Below are positions 51,103-63,545 of a stretch of 64,000 nt of DNA, piece after piece (within the stretch, counting starts at the first letter, position 1; the number at the start of each line of letters is the position of its first letter). Source of the stretch: Purshia tridentata. Lineage: Eukaryota > Streptophyta > Magnoliopsida > Rosales > Rosaceae. The notes below the pieces were generated by a model, which was not told the origin of the DNA, did no database searches, and saw only the letters and a program-made list of their open reading frames with translations. The stretch spans positions 18,694 to 82,693 of the forward strand of contig QANT01000570.1 in NCBI GenBank assembly GCA_003254885.1, written 5' to 3'. Both the position numbers and the translations under genes were made by a program.

Positions 51103-54001
51103 TCAACTATAACAATTGGTACCATTTCTGGGTTCTTCTAACACAAGAGGCCTCTGTGACTCTGGGAGGTGATGGACATGCATGTCATGTATCATTTTAA
51201 TGTATTCATCAATCTTGTCAACTGTCCAACCATCAGTTCTTATTGGGGGAAGATACTTTACAGTTAGAGGCACCGGTCGAACATGCAAGCTACCCTTCCT
51301 CCACGCCAGATGAGTACCGGTCAGGACAATCGGAACTATTGGGAGGCCTGTTTGCAAAGCCAGATGAAAAAAGCCCTGCAATTCCAAAGTGATAAAATTG
51401 ATACTATGCTTTAATATAAAGCACAAGTAAATCGATCTATGAATGAAACTGTTATAAAGTGTTCTGAGAAAAAAAAAATAGGGTGCATGAAATCATGTCA
51501 TCATGTACTTCCTTCCATTGGATGCACCTGAAAGACTATCAAGTAGGCAAGATTATTCAAGAAATATGACCATTACTTAATAGAAGTGATTGCAGTATAC
51601 AGTCCATATCAAGAAAATGTCTTGCATCAAATGCAGGTGATACCAAGCAGGATCACTATCAAGTAGGCCAGCCAGTTACAAATTCATTCCACTGTTTGAT
51701 TTATATTGCAAATGTTGAGGAAATTACATATTTTAACAAGTTATTGAAATTGCCTTTTTGAAGGGGAGTAGTCTTCCATCTCTTGACCTGGTGCCCTCAG
51801 GAAATATGATCAGAGAAAGTGTGTTTTTCACAACTGCCCGAGCTGCCTGAGCAAGAGAAGGGTCAAAACTAAGAATATAGACAAAATCATATGTAGAATG
51901 AGGAGAAATAGGATACCTCTTTCATAGATTCAATGGCTGCAGTTGGATTGGAGCGATCTATACGAAGATGGTTGGCCAGTACGTAAAGCTGTCCGATTAG
52001 GGGGTACCATATGATCTGCATAAAAATAAGCTTTCCAATTTACTCATTTCCTAAACCAATTTTCTCTACTAAATCAGAGTTATTAGAAAGGTAGTAACAA
52101 ATGCATGCATCTACTTTTTATGGTGCAGCAAATATATAAGAGCACAAAAATCATTCATTCTTGGCCTGCAACCTTACAAAGTGAAGGCATTGTATACAAA
52201 TGATTTTTCAGTATATAAATATATATATATATATAATTTATTAAGGAATTCTATGTACAATCATCTTAAGGCATCTAAACTTTTTACCTCTTTTTTGGCA
52301 ATGCCAACACTGCCTGTGGGAGTCAACCGCATGATAAGAAAAAGATCTAGAGGAGAAGCATGATTGCTGATGAAAATTGCCCTCTCATTAGAGAACTCCA
52401 CTCCATCAATCTTTACAGGATTCCCAAGAATCCACATCTGCAATCAATCTAGGAAATTAGTATCTACTGCAAAGCCGCCACAAGGTACCAAACTAAACAA
52501 AATGCAGGAAGTTTATATAAATTGACTTATTAAGGGGAACAAGCTTGACCTTTATGGTTAGAGTAACTGTAAATACTCACAAATGTTCTCGTGTATGTTG
52601 CATTAGAATCCACTTATTAAAAAGTTTAGGATATTTGGTTCACAATGCTAACCACATTCGTATCCTTTATCCATCATATCCTCAAAACTGTTGCTCAAGA
52701 AATCAATGCTCAAAGTTCAATTTAGAGTTTGATATTATATAATTAGTAGCTTGGTTCTTATCTGTTTTTCCGTTCACCTCACTCGCCAGGTGATATGTGT
52801 GAAAATACTCTGTGTCTGAATATATTGCTCACTGGAACCTGAACAAGCCAAATTAACTGTTTTCTGCAATTTACATTTAATATACAAGGATTTTACTTCA
52901 ATGCTGTATTCAATCAAGAGATTACAACAAGTTGAATTGAAGTACGGTATAAGCTAAGAAATTATCTGGACACACAAAGCAACAAGATGTAATTTTCTGC
53001 TCTATAGGGTAAGGACTTAAATTATATAAGGTGCTTCCAACTCCCAAGACAAGTTGTGGTCAAATCTGAAGGGTAAAACTCTTGTTTATAGTTTCCTTAC
53101 AATATAATCAATATAAAAGTTTCCATGGGCATTCACTCAACTATATAACCTTTTCCCAGAGGTATAAATAAGTTAATTCGGAATTTTGGTAAACTCGTGA
53201 ATTGACTTTTTATGCCAATTTACTCCGAACCATGACAACTCTGGAGTCTGGACAATCTATCCAAAAACTTCTCGAAACATTATATAAAGATGGATATCAT
53301 AGTTATTAGTACAAGAGAGAGTTATGACTTAGTGCAACTGTGCAACTCATATGCCTTTTTCCCATAAAGGGTAAGAGTTATTAGCAACCTTATCTACTAG
53401 GTGTTATAGCTAATACAGGAATCAGGATGTTAGTTAATACAAAGAGTGTCAAGCGATCAGATATGGGAACACTAGAAGACTAGAATTCAAGAGACTAAAA
53501 CAGAATGGAAAATATTCTATCACCATCACTTCATAATAGCACAAAGAGAAGACTAAAACTTAAACCTCAACCAAACAGAGAACTAATTGAGGCCCAATTT
53601 CAATACCATTATTTTACTTCTGAAAATTTCACCAAAACCAAAGCTTGACAAGCATCACAGGATGAAAGAGAGCTTACTATCAATCTACCAGTAACATGTC
53701 CGTATACATTTCCTCGCCTAACCCTCTCATAAGGCCATGGCAGGAGCACAAGCATGATCAATGCCCATGTGAGAGTTGTAACCATCATTGTAACGAAACA
53801 TGTGACAATTCTTACAGCAGATATCAATGAAGATACCCAACCATCTTCATAAACGTAAACATCGAGACTCGTCCTCGGCCTCTTTCCCACTTCTTTCACT
53901 GCAATTTGTGGTGTTTCTTTCACAGTTTTACCAGAGCTTGTGTTCAGAAAGTTCTCCAACCTTCTATTCCTTAAAAAGGAACTATTTCCAGTGTTCTCCA
54001 T
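51103..54001 (-). CDS. 1-acyl-sn-glycerol-3-phosphate acyltransferase (LPAT), microsomal LAT2/coconut-type
   Basis: Five exons, 54001-53678, 52437-52288, 52015-51917, 51846-51754, 51375-51103, give 312 residues. The enzyme transfers a fatty acid from acyl-CoA to sn-2 of lysophosphatidic acid, making phosphatidic acid. Visible: an N-terminal membrane segment (about 58-90, with MMVTTLTWALIMLVLLPWPY), catalytic NHASPLD (His134-Asp139, the HX4D motif), IRIDRSNP-like LRIDRSNPTAAIESM, FPEGTRS (206-212), and LPIVPIVLTGTHLAWRKG. It resembles the seed-type LPATs of Limnanthes (LAT2) and coconut more than the long LPAT2/3 or plastid LPAT1. The fourth intron uses a GC donor (AAAAG/GCAATT) and a normal AG acceptor; the reading frame needs it, since AAA-AAG-GGC continues FKKGFFHLAL. 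Location is the ER by family. Confidence 0.92.
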
Positions 54002-54893
54002 TTACCAAGGTTGATATATATTAAACAGAAACTGCTTGAACAGAGAAAAATGGAACAGATTATAAGATTCAAAATAAAACAGAAAACATGATGTTTGATT
54101 GTTGAGATTGTGATTAAAAATTGAACCTTGTATTTGCCTTTGGTTTCCGAAAATGTATAAGCGATGTTGTATACAGTAAACTGATTGAAAAATTAGTCTT
54201 GGTCCTCCTATGAAATATAAATACAGAACAAGAGTATGAATTTAAAACTTTTATATTTCTTTTCCTTGTCTCAGTTTCTGGCCAACCAAACAAGGCCTAT
54301 CACTGAATCCTAGTCAAACAACACAGAACTTTCTCTGTAAAGAATATACTAGAAACAAAGCAGAGATTACGTGAAGTCTGAATCAAACCTCCATATACAA
54401 ACTCTATAAAAGTTGCAACAACATCTGGGTCAATAAGAAAACTGATTGAAATATGGCAGCTCTCAGTTTGGTTGGCAAGAAACTGAATAGAAATAAAATA
54501 AGCAGACAACTCACAAAAATTTCAAAATAATAAACAAAACAACCTTAAATTTTCCCTCACTTTCAAACGAACTGACACGAAACTCCAAATATGTGGCTGA
54601 GTTAGTTACGTGTGTAACATGTGGCTTGTGTTGTTTTCCAAGCCAAACAGACCAGTTTTGACAAGACCCACCAAACATTCTTACCACATAGGACTTCGGT
54701 TGCACCTAGCTATACGGCTATGGGCAAGAATTCTCGAGAAAGTGTTTGCAGACCAAATCTAGGAATGTGAAAGAGTTGGAAAGAGCTTATGTAGAAATCT
54801 CATAATCCCATTGGATAAGGAGTGCGGTAATACAAGGAAAACAACAACTGAAAGGACCAGGCCTACGTCAAATTATGTGTCTGAAAAAATATT
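54002..54893. other. Upstream region of the LPAT gene
   Basis: 5' leader and promoter of the leftward LPAT gene. No ATG-initiated frame of interest, no RNA gene or repeat recognised. Confidence 0.4.
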
Positions 54894-55292
54894 GGGAAAT
54901 GCTATGTACCTTCTCTTTGTGCCTTCTCCTTGTGTCTTCTCTCTTCTTTTGTTCATTTGACAATTTAATCTCATGATCGGAACCGTTTAATATCAAGATC
55001 ATCATTTATAGATCAACTCTGCAAAAAATTATCCAAATCAAAAATCGTTTAGTCATCTAACTGATATCAAATAACTAACGGTGAATTTAATTGTTACCAA
55101 AACCATCTATTTATTTGATAAGAGTTAGATGACTAAATGATTTCTGATTTGGATAATTTTTTGCAGAGTTGATCTATAAATGATGATCTTGATATTGAAC
55201 GGTTCCGATCGTGAGATTAAATTGTCAAATGAACAAAAGAAGAGAGAAGGCACAAAGGAGAAGGCACAAAGAGAAGGCACATAGCATTCCCC
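54894..55292. mobile_element. Hairpin MITE of 399 bp with perfect 9-bp target-site duplication
   Basis: The two halves are near-perfect inverted copies. Left arm 54,894-55,075 (GGGAAATGCTATGT, TTGTTCATTTGACAATTTAA, AAAAAATTATCCAAATC) pairs with right arm 55,110-55,292. Arm identity looks about 95 percent. The identical 9-mer AAAAATATT flanks both sides (54,885-54,893 and 55,293-55,301). A 9-bp duplication and long arms fit a Mutator-type (MULE) MITE. High identity means a young insertion. A transcript would fold into a long hairpin and could feed small-RNA production. Confidence 0.93.
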
Positions 55293-55301
55293 AAAAATAT
55301 T

Positions 55302-57000
55302 ACCAACTCAGTGAAAAGTTTCTGACATACATCATTTTTAGAATATTTTTTATGGGATCACGATTCACACTTACGTATATTTATCAATATTATATTTTAA
55401 TAGTATAAATTTTGTATTTACCCATATTATAATACATGAATTAGGCAGACTCATACCACATAATCCGTGTAAATAAAATATTACCACATCTACTTGCTGC
55501 CTTGTTGGTATTGAAAATTTAAAATATATTAATGACCATTTGTTTTAATAGATGACTTAAAAATTCTTTTTTATTGAAGAAGATTTAGTGTTTTTTTGTG
55601 AATATTCGACGGAAAATCATTTGAAACTTCTGATAAGATATGCTGGCAATTAAATATAGTTACTAGAATTAGTATGTGAGAACCCGAACTATATATGACA
55701 TATACTATAATAAATATGTCGGACAAAAAAAAAAGTTAATAAAATATGAAGTGATGAAACCATGTTTACCATGTTTACCATGATGCTTGCTTTCCTTACG
55801 TAGGTAAAGTGGGAGTGTGGGATATTCTTTTTGGTGCAAACTTATATCCGGAAAAAACAGTAAAATAATTTAAATGAATTATGCCTGGTTGGTTAGTTTG
55901 GTGATAATAAATTATATTGCTATGGAGCAATATAAGATATAATTTTTTAATAAAGAGGCTTTATTTCAATAATTAAAGCTAGCCAATAGCATCCGAGTTA
56001 CTATTTACTAAAAGATTTTATTAGTTGTATAGGACAGCATCTCCTAGAAGCTTATGTCATGAAGGAAAACAGCAAATGCTAAATTGCCAATGGACCAATT
56101 AAAAGAACACAAGAGCCCAATTAAAACAATGTAATTGGGTTTTAGCCCAACTAAAACTTCAGTTCGACAACCACTCACATAAAAGAAGAAATGGGTTGCC
56201 CAATTTAAGTTTTAACAAATTATTTTATGATTGGTTATATTTGGTGAGAATTCTAGTGAAATTTGTGTCAATTTTTTTATGTTGTGTTTATATGCATATG
56301 AAAGATATGGGTTAACCAAAAACCAATTTGATATTACTGAATTTTTGTAGACATAATTTGGGGATGGAAGTTGGCAGAGAGGTTGAAGCCCCTCAATATT
56401 GCTTGCATTAATTTCTCAGTTAAAATTTGGGTAGATATAGTTTTTTTTTTTTCCCTCTATATTTGTTATCTTTATTTTTTAACCAATAGATCCTTGAAGT
56501 CCGAACCAAGAACAAAGAATCAAACCTAAGATAATTTATAAAAATCGAAACTTACTAATCTTTGTATAAAAATGGACAGATATAAACACCGATTGAATGT
56601 GTTATAATAGTAGTTATTGAGTAGTTTAGTTAGAAGTATCGTATAATTACTCATAATGCATCCAAATTCAATATTCTCTCTCTCCAACTCAAAAAAAAGA
56701 ATGTGTTATAATGAATTGACTAATTAATTAAAGTACCATCTAAAAATGTAGTTGCAACACTGTAGAGAAGAGCCTCTCTTGAATTTGCATTTGATTGTAT
56801 ACTAAAATGATATGTAGCTGGCCTCAAAGCTTCAAACCATATTGCATTCTTTGTCATTCTCCAAGAAAAAAAAGAGATAAAAGTAATATCTAGTGGTGAG
56901 GTTTTAAAATGTGAGAAATAGAGAGGCACTACTGCAAATATCATTATTTGCAAGCAGACCCACGTAAATGCGAGCAAAGGGCAGAGTTTTCCTCTCAACC
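55302..57000. other. AT-rich intergenic DNA
   Basis: About 1.7 kb with no supported gene. Contains scattered poly-A/T and short repeats only. The right end (from about 56,950) leads into the HSP70-16 promoter and 5' UTR. Confidence 0.45.
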
Positions 57001-57490
57001 AGTCTCTTCTCTTTGTAATTCTTCATTTCAGTGTTTTTTTCATCTTCCGCCTCTTTCCCGAACATCGTTTCTCAAAAAGGTAGTTCAATTATTCTCCTCA
57101 GCTTGCTCGATTTAACATTTATTGTTGATTTTTTTTCAAAGGAATTTGTGGATTTGCTTTTGTAATTTTGCACATTTGCGTTTCTCTTGGTTTCTGAGAA
57201 AATTCAAGCAAAAGTAAATTTTGCAGTTTGAAGTTTGAGTTTCTGGGTCTTCTTGTTTTCGTTTCTAAATGCTGAAAATGTCAGATTGATCTGTACTATG
57301 GCTAAATTCAGGCTTAGCTGGCTGAAACTGTCTTCCTTGTTTAAAGCACATAGAACTGAGATTTTTCCTTTCTTTTTTTTTTTCCTTTGATGCAGTTCTG
57401 CGGCTGAATTACAGGTTTTGTGGAACAGTTTGATGAACTTGGTGTAAACTTAATTGATCTTGTTAGTTTCGTGCTGAAATCTTGTTAAAT
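57001..57490 (+). promoter_or_regulatory. HSP70-16 5' UTR with probable leader intron
   Basis: A CT-rich leader (TTCCGCCTCTTTCCCG at about 57,045) is followed by a donor AAAAAG/GTAGTTC near 57,080 and a likely acceptor ATTACAG/GTTTTG near 57,414, so the ATG-proximal leader is probably spliced. No heat-shock element was clearly identified. Confidence 0.45.
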
Positions 57491-60020
57491 ATGAGTGTGG
57501 TGGGGCTTGATATTGGAAATGAGAATTGTGTAATTGCGGTGGTGAAGCAGCGGGGTATTGATGTTTTGCTGAACGATGAATCAAATCGTGAAACCCCAGC
57601 TGTGGTTTGTTTCGGGGAGAAACAACGGTTTCTGGGGTCTGCTGGGGCTGCTTCTGCAATGATGAACCCAAAATCAACGGTGTCTCAGGTGAAGAGACTG
57701 ATTGGTAGAAAATTTACTGAACCTGATGTTCAACACGACCTTCGGTTGTTGCCCATTGAAACTTCTGAGGCCCCAGATGGTGGCATTTTGATTCATTTGA
57801 AATATTTGGGTGGGACTCATGCATTTACACCGCTTCAGATTACTGCAATGCTTTTTGCACATTTGAAAGATATAATAGAGAAGAATCTGGAAATTCCTGT
57901 TTCAGATTGTGTGATTGGCATTCCATCATACTTTACGGATGTGCAGAGACGTGCATATTTGGATGCTGCAACAGTAGCTGGGTTGAAGCCTTTGAGATTG
58001 ATGCATGATGGTACTGCAACTGCTCTTAGTTATGGGATTTACAAAACAGATTTCTCCACTTCCGGTCCAACTTATGTGGCATTTGTTGACATTGGTCATT
58101 GTGATACCCAGGTGTCTATTGCATCATTTGAGGCTGGGCATATGAAGATACTATCTCATACTTTTGATAGGAGCTTGGGAGGGAGAGACTTTGATGAGGT
58201 CTTGTTTCGTTATTTTGCTGCACAGTTCAAGGAGCAGTACAGAATTGATGTGTATTCTAATGTCAAGGCAGGTATCAGGCTAAGGGCCGCATGTGAGAAG
58301 CTAAAGAAAGTTTTGAGTGCAAATCCAGAGGCACCTCTTAATATTGAGTGTTTAATGGATGAGAAAGATGTCAAGGGTTTTATTAAAAGGGAAGAATTTG
58401 AGATGCTTGCTTCAGGTTTGCTGGAGAGGATTGGTATTCCTTGTAGCAAAGCTTTAGCTGATGCAGGTTTAACTGCTGAGAAGATTTATTCTGTAGAGCT
58501 TGTTGGGTCAGGGTCTAGGATTCCAGCTATTGGTAGATTATTAACTTCTGTATTCAGGAGAGAACCCCGCCGGACGCTGAATGCAAGTGAGTGTGTGGCA
58601 CGTGGATGTGCTCTTCAATGTGCAATGCTAAGTCCTGTTTTTCGAGTCAGAGAATATGAGGTTTGTATTTTGAAACAAATTATCATTTCTTGGTATCAAA
58701 ATACCATGATATATTTGTTTGTTCACAATGATTGTTGCTTGTCAATTTCTTTTTTTTTTTTTTTTGGCCTTAATTTATTTTGCATCTATTCTAGGCAGAT
58801 AAGGGAAATTGAAAGAATTGAAGTTGAAAGTGCATTTCTAGGTTTTCTGCCTCATGGATGGTTTATATGTTTTCCGTTAATTAAGCTGCATTTTGTATCT
58901 TTTTCTTTCTAATATGCAACATTAAGTTGTTATATACAATGTACCCTGTACATCAACATTTCTTGTTTGATCCTTATGCTCCAAACTTTCCTAGTCTATA
59001 AAGCTTACTTTTTAGTTCAGTGATCATAAAATGAGCTAGTCCACCCTGTCCCTACTCTTTCTTTTTCCCTGTCTTTTGAAAATGTTGAGAAGTACGAGTG
59101 CCTCTCATAAACTAAAGCTTAGGGATCATAGACATCTTTAACTTTGGACTACAAGTGGTTTAGTGAAAGATGATACTCCCAACATTGTGCATGGAAAAGA
59201 AAAAGCCCTAGCATGCTTCTTTTCTTTTTCTTTACTACCTCATTTTTAGTACTGTTTTTTTCCCCCTTTTTTAATTAAAGCATACTTTCCTTAGGAGTAT
59301 AGCAACTATATGAAGGATCTGATCGTGCCATTTTCAACTATACAATTTTTTGTAAATATCTTCGTTCAGTTTGTTAATAGTTCTGGAAATACCAAATTAC
59401 AGCTTTAATTTTCAAAATGTGGGCGCATATTATCTTTGTTGTTTGGATAGTTGTCCACAATGAAAGTAATTGCCTTCTGGGATCTATATGCAGGTTCAAG
59501 ATTCAATTCCTTTCTCTATAGGATTGTTATTAGATGAAGCTCCAGTTTGCACAGGGTCAAATGGCATCCTGTTTCCAAAAGGCCAACACATCCCAAGTGT
59601 AAAAGTACTGACATTTCGACGAAGCAGTTTATTTCGTTTGGAAGCATTCTATGCTAATCCCAGTGAACTGCCTGCTGGTGTATCTTCTAAAATTAGTTGT
59701 TTCACGGTAATATATTATGCTGTACATATTCTTTTTTTGGGTGGGCTGGGAGAGTGGATATGTGGCTGCCAAGAGTTTTATTGGCAAGGATTAAAAACAT
59801 ATGTGAGTGAAGAATGATTAAATAAGAGAAGCAAAGATAAACCAAAGACAATCATGTTAGTGACAAATATTTGTTTGATTACCACTGAAGACTGCGAAGT
59901 TTATGTCTGATCTTCGCAACCTTGGTAATATCCAGGATCATGGGAACAGCTATTTTAATTTGTCTTAAGACATATATAGGACCCTTGAGTTAGACAACTC
60001 TGATATTTTTCAATATAAGT

Positions 60021-60068
<48 letters not shown>

Positions 60069-62386
60069 TCATTCTAACTTTATTAAACAGATTTTCTATC
60101 TGCTCAGTGTAATTATCATTGATCCTTTTTTGGCTTACCTAGCAATAAAAGTGCCTTTTGTAATGGATTACAATTACTTCCTAGTTAATGGGCTGCACTT
60201 ATATGTAGATTGGCCCTTTCCAAGCCTCCCACAACGAAAAGGCAAGGGTTAAAGTTAAAGTTCAGTTAAACCTCCATGGCATTGTCTCTGTTGAATCAGC
60301 TATGGTGAGTTAGAAGACTATTTTTTTCTGACACCATATCAACTTTTTCATTTACTAAGATTTTTTGTTCTGTAATATAAATCTTACATTGGCTTCAGGT
60401 GATGGAAGAACATGCAGATGATTCTTCTACAAGGAGTTTTGCCGAATCAAAAATGGACCCAATGGAGACTGATTGTGTAACTGCTTCTGGTTCTTCTGAG
60501 GCAGTTGCTGATGGATTTGAAGAGAGTACCTCTATGCAGTCCAACTCGTCACCTGCTACTGTAAGTTTGTTTTCAACTTCATTAGTGCCATGCATAAATT
60601 CACTGCCTTGTAAATTTATTTATTGCCCATAGTTCATGTTAAAAGAACTAGAGGTAAATCTGAAATTTGGATGTATGTGACAATTTCCTTAAAATTTACA
60701 GTAATCCTTGTCTTCTATACTAAATGTGTAGTTTATATTGGCTACTTATTTGGTTTTGCAAAGATTTTAATACTATTCCTGGCCGATTAGTTGCTTAATG
60801 GAGTGGATGTAAACTTATTTAGAAATCTCCCCTTTTCCAGGGTGATGGTAAAAGAAAGAATAAAGCCACCATGAGGCTAGAGATACCCGTTAGTGAAAAT
60901 ATATATGGTGGAATGACCAAGGCTGAACTGTCTGAAGCTCAACAAAAAGAATTTCAGTTAGCCGAACAGGACAGAATTATGGAACAAACCAAAGACAAAA
61001 AGAATGCATTGGAGTCTTATGTCTATGAGATGCGGAATAAGGTACAACCTGTGTTATGTTTCTATCATGCTTGCTTTGGTCATATGATTCAACCTGCTCA
61101 ATCACTTATCACTCATTTGAATCTCATTAACATCTCTGAATATGCTTGGGTCTTTACAAGCAGTATAAGGGCTCAAATCTAACATTCTGCTTATAATAGT
61201 GGGATTTGTATTTGTTTATTAGATCATTTTTTTTCCCCTTAAATGGGTGTGAGCAATATATTTTCAACCCTACAAATTTAGCTTTCATGGTGTTTGTGAT
61301 AAAGTTCGAAATGCATTATGATGAACATTGATGTCTGGTAATTCCAGGATTCTAGATGAATGACCTCTCTGTATTTGTTTTAACCAAACAGTTTTTTGAA
61401 TTGTCTTATAGTATGTGATGATCACCAGGTCTAGATATCATGTGGCTAAATATCAGTCCCTTATAGTGATATCCGTGTTTATCTAATTATCCATACCTGA
61501 GCATCTTCAACTTTAGATTGTCAGACTCTGTAGATCTTTTAGTTCATGCTGCCATATTTTGCCATAGGCTGGGTTTTAATATAAGGACATGCATGTGAAT
61601 AGCTCTTCAACACATATCGAAGCTTTGCAAGTGATCAAGAGAGGGAAGCCATCTCCAGGAACCTACAGCAGACAGAGGACTGGCTTTATGATGATGGAGA
61701 TGATGAAACTGAACATGCTTATACTTCAAAGCTGGAAGATATTAAGAAGGTTCTTTCCTCTTCTTGAAATCTGAGATTATTAGTTCCTATTTTCTTTATC
61801 CGTTCTTGATGTCTGTTTGATAATCATAGCTTGTGGATCCAATTGAGAACCGATATAAAGATGAGGAAGCTAGAGTACAAGCTACAAGCGATCTATTAAA
61901 GTGCATTGGGGATTACCGGATGGCTGTGAATTCACTTCCACCCACGGATAGAGAATCGGTATGACAATATATTTAGTTAATTATGGCTAGTAAAAATTTG
62001 ATAATAATATTTCCTATGTTTTTGGCTTATTCATGTTTCAGATTCTTAACGAGTGCTATAAAGTGGAGCAGTGGCTTAGAGAGAGTAGTCAACTACAAGA
62101 TTCGTTGCCAAAGAATGTTGAACCAGTATTATGGTCCAGCGATATTAAGAGCAGGACAGAGCATTTGAACTCGTAAATACTCTTTTAACTTCATAGTTTG
62201 CAACTTAGAATTCCAGAAACATAATGCTCGACTTTTGTTTTACTCATTTCTCTAGTTTACGGCAGGGTTCTTGAGTCTCTTGCTTGTTACTGCTACTTAT
62301 GATTTTCAGTTTCAACTCTAGAGTTTAATTATGCTACTGCAAATAATTTCAGGACTTTCAAGCACATATTTAGATCCAGGGCTTGA
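57491..62386 (+). CDS. HSP70-16: HSP70-16, Hsp110/SSE-class chaperone
   Basis: Nine exons, 57491-58660, 59494-59706, 60209-60304, 60399-60560, 60841-61041, 61603-61749, 61830-61958, 62042-62172, 62353-62386, join in frame to 760 residues. The start is ATG 57,491 (MSVVGLDIGNENCVIAVV). Residues 1-385 form the actin-like ATPase domain: phosphate-1 loop DIGNENC, phosphate-2 DIGHCDTQVSIASF, adenosine motif ELVGSGSRIPAI. The DIGNE and DIGHCDT forms, rather than DLGTT and DLGGGT, are typical of the Hsp110/Sse branch, which mainly serves as nucleotide exchange factor for HSP70. The acidic Ser-rich insert (about 494-547) and the long helical C-terminus (QTEDWLYDDGDDETEHAYTS, LNECYKVEQWL) also fit. It ends HIFRSRA, somewhat shorter than I expect. 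Length matches Arabidopsis HSP70-16. Confidence 0.94.
60024..60068. repeat. (GT)n(GA)n microsatellite in HSP70-16 intron 2
   Basis: GT repeated about 16 times, then GA repeats. Non-coding. Confidence 0.9.
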
Positions 62387-63074
62387 GAGGACTACAAGGG
62401 TTCTAACCAGCTGGAGGGGGAACATAGGAGGATACCATGGCCCCTGCAAACTTTTGAGAAAAAAGAAAAGAAAATTCAGTATATGTTACAGAGAATACCA
62501 ATATGTTGGGCTATGTATCACTAGTAAAACTTTTTGTCTTCTCTTTTATTCTTCTCATTAACATTACAGAGATTCTTTAAATTGGAATTCTCTAACTGTT
62601 CAAAAGCTTTAAAGATTTCTAGTTGAAAAAAAAAAAAAATTCGAGTGCTGCATGCAAGACAAAATAAATAAATAAAAAGTCTTTCCAATAGTCAGGCCAG
62701 CTCTTTTAGGACCTGTCATTTTTTCACCCACACTACACTTATCCTATCTTTAATTTGAAATATATTTTCACTAAATATTCTTAATAATAATTATTTTTGT
62801 AATGGCAATTTTTCCCATGGAACTCATTTAAAAATTTACCATTATTTAAGAGAAATTATAATATAAGTTAATATTATTAATATTTTACCTTACAAATATA
62901 TTTACATAAATAGAATATTATTATTTGCACATCTTATTTAGAAAATTAGAATTAAATATTAAATCTTAATAATTTTTTAGAATAGCATGAAGACTACATA
63001 ATATTTCAATTGGACTACCAAACTTAAATGTAGTTTTTTAGATTAGGTCACAAATATATTGGACCTTTTGTTTT
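62387..63074. other. HSP70-16 3' UTR and AT-rich flank
   Basis: 3' UTR to about 62,630 (poly-A-like run at 62,626), then AT-rich DNA without recognisable genes. Confidence 0.45.
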
Positions 63075-63545
63075 GAGCATTTCTATTTGACATTTTTGTC
63101 CTTGTCCCAAATATGATGGGTCTTAAATAAAATTTATAAAATTTTGACAAAATTGTTCTAGATACTTTTATATTGTCTTGAAAATTGGTTAATATTGTCT
63201 TAACTTCAGTTTTAGTCGTAACTGTTCGACACTCAACTTCAAATTTAGTAATGACTAAATGCCAGTCACAGCTAAATTATGATACAGTCACAATTAGATT
63301 GTGACTGAATGAGCATTTTTATTTGACATTTTTGTCCTTGTCCCAAATATGATGGGTCTTACATAAAATTTATAAAATTTTGACAAAATTGTCCTAGATA
63401 CTTTTATTTTGTCTTGAAAATTGGTTAATATTGTCTTAACTTCAGTTTTAGTCGTAACTGTACGACACTCAACTTCAAATTTAGTTATGACTAAATGCTA
63501 GTCACAGCTAAATTATGATACAGTCACAATTAGATTGTGACTGAA
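63075..63545. repeat. 236-bp tandem duplication
   Basis: Copies at 63,075-63,310 and 63,311-63,545, almost identical, each starting GAGCATTT(C/T)TATTTGACAT and ending CACAATTAGATTGTGACTGA. Each unit contains a short palindromic pair (GTCACAGCTAAATTATGA, ACAGTCACAATTAGATTGTG) that recurs a third time, degenerate, near 63,670-63,710. No coding content. Confidence 0.9.
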
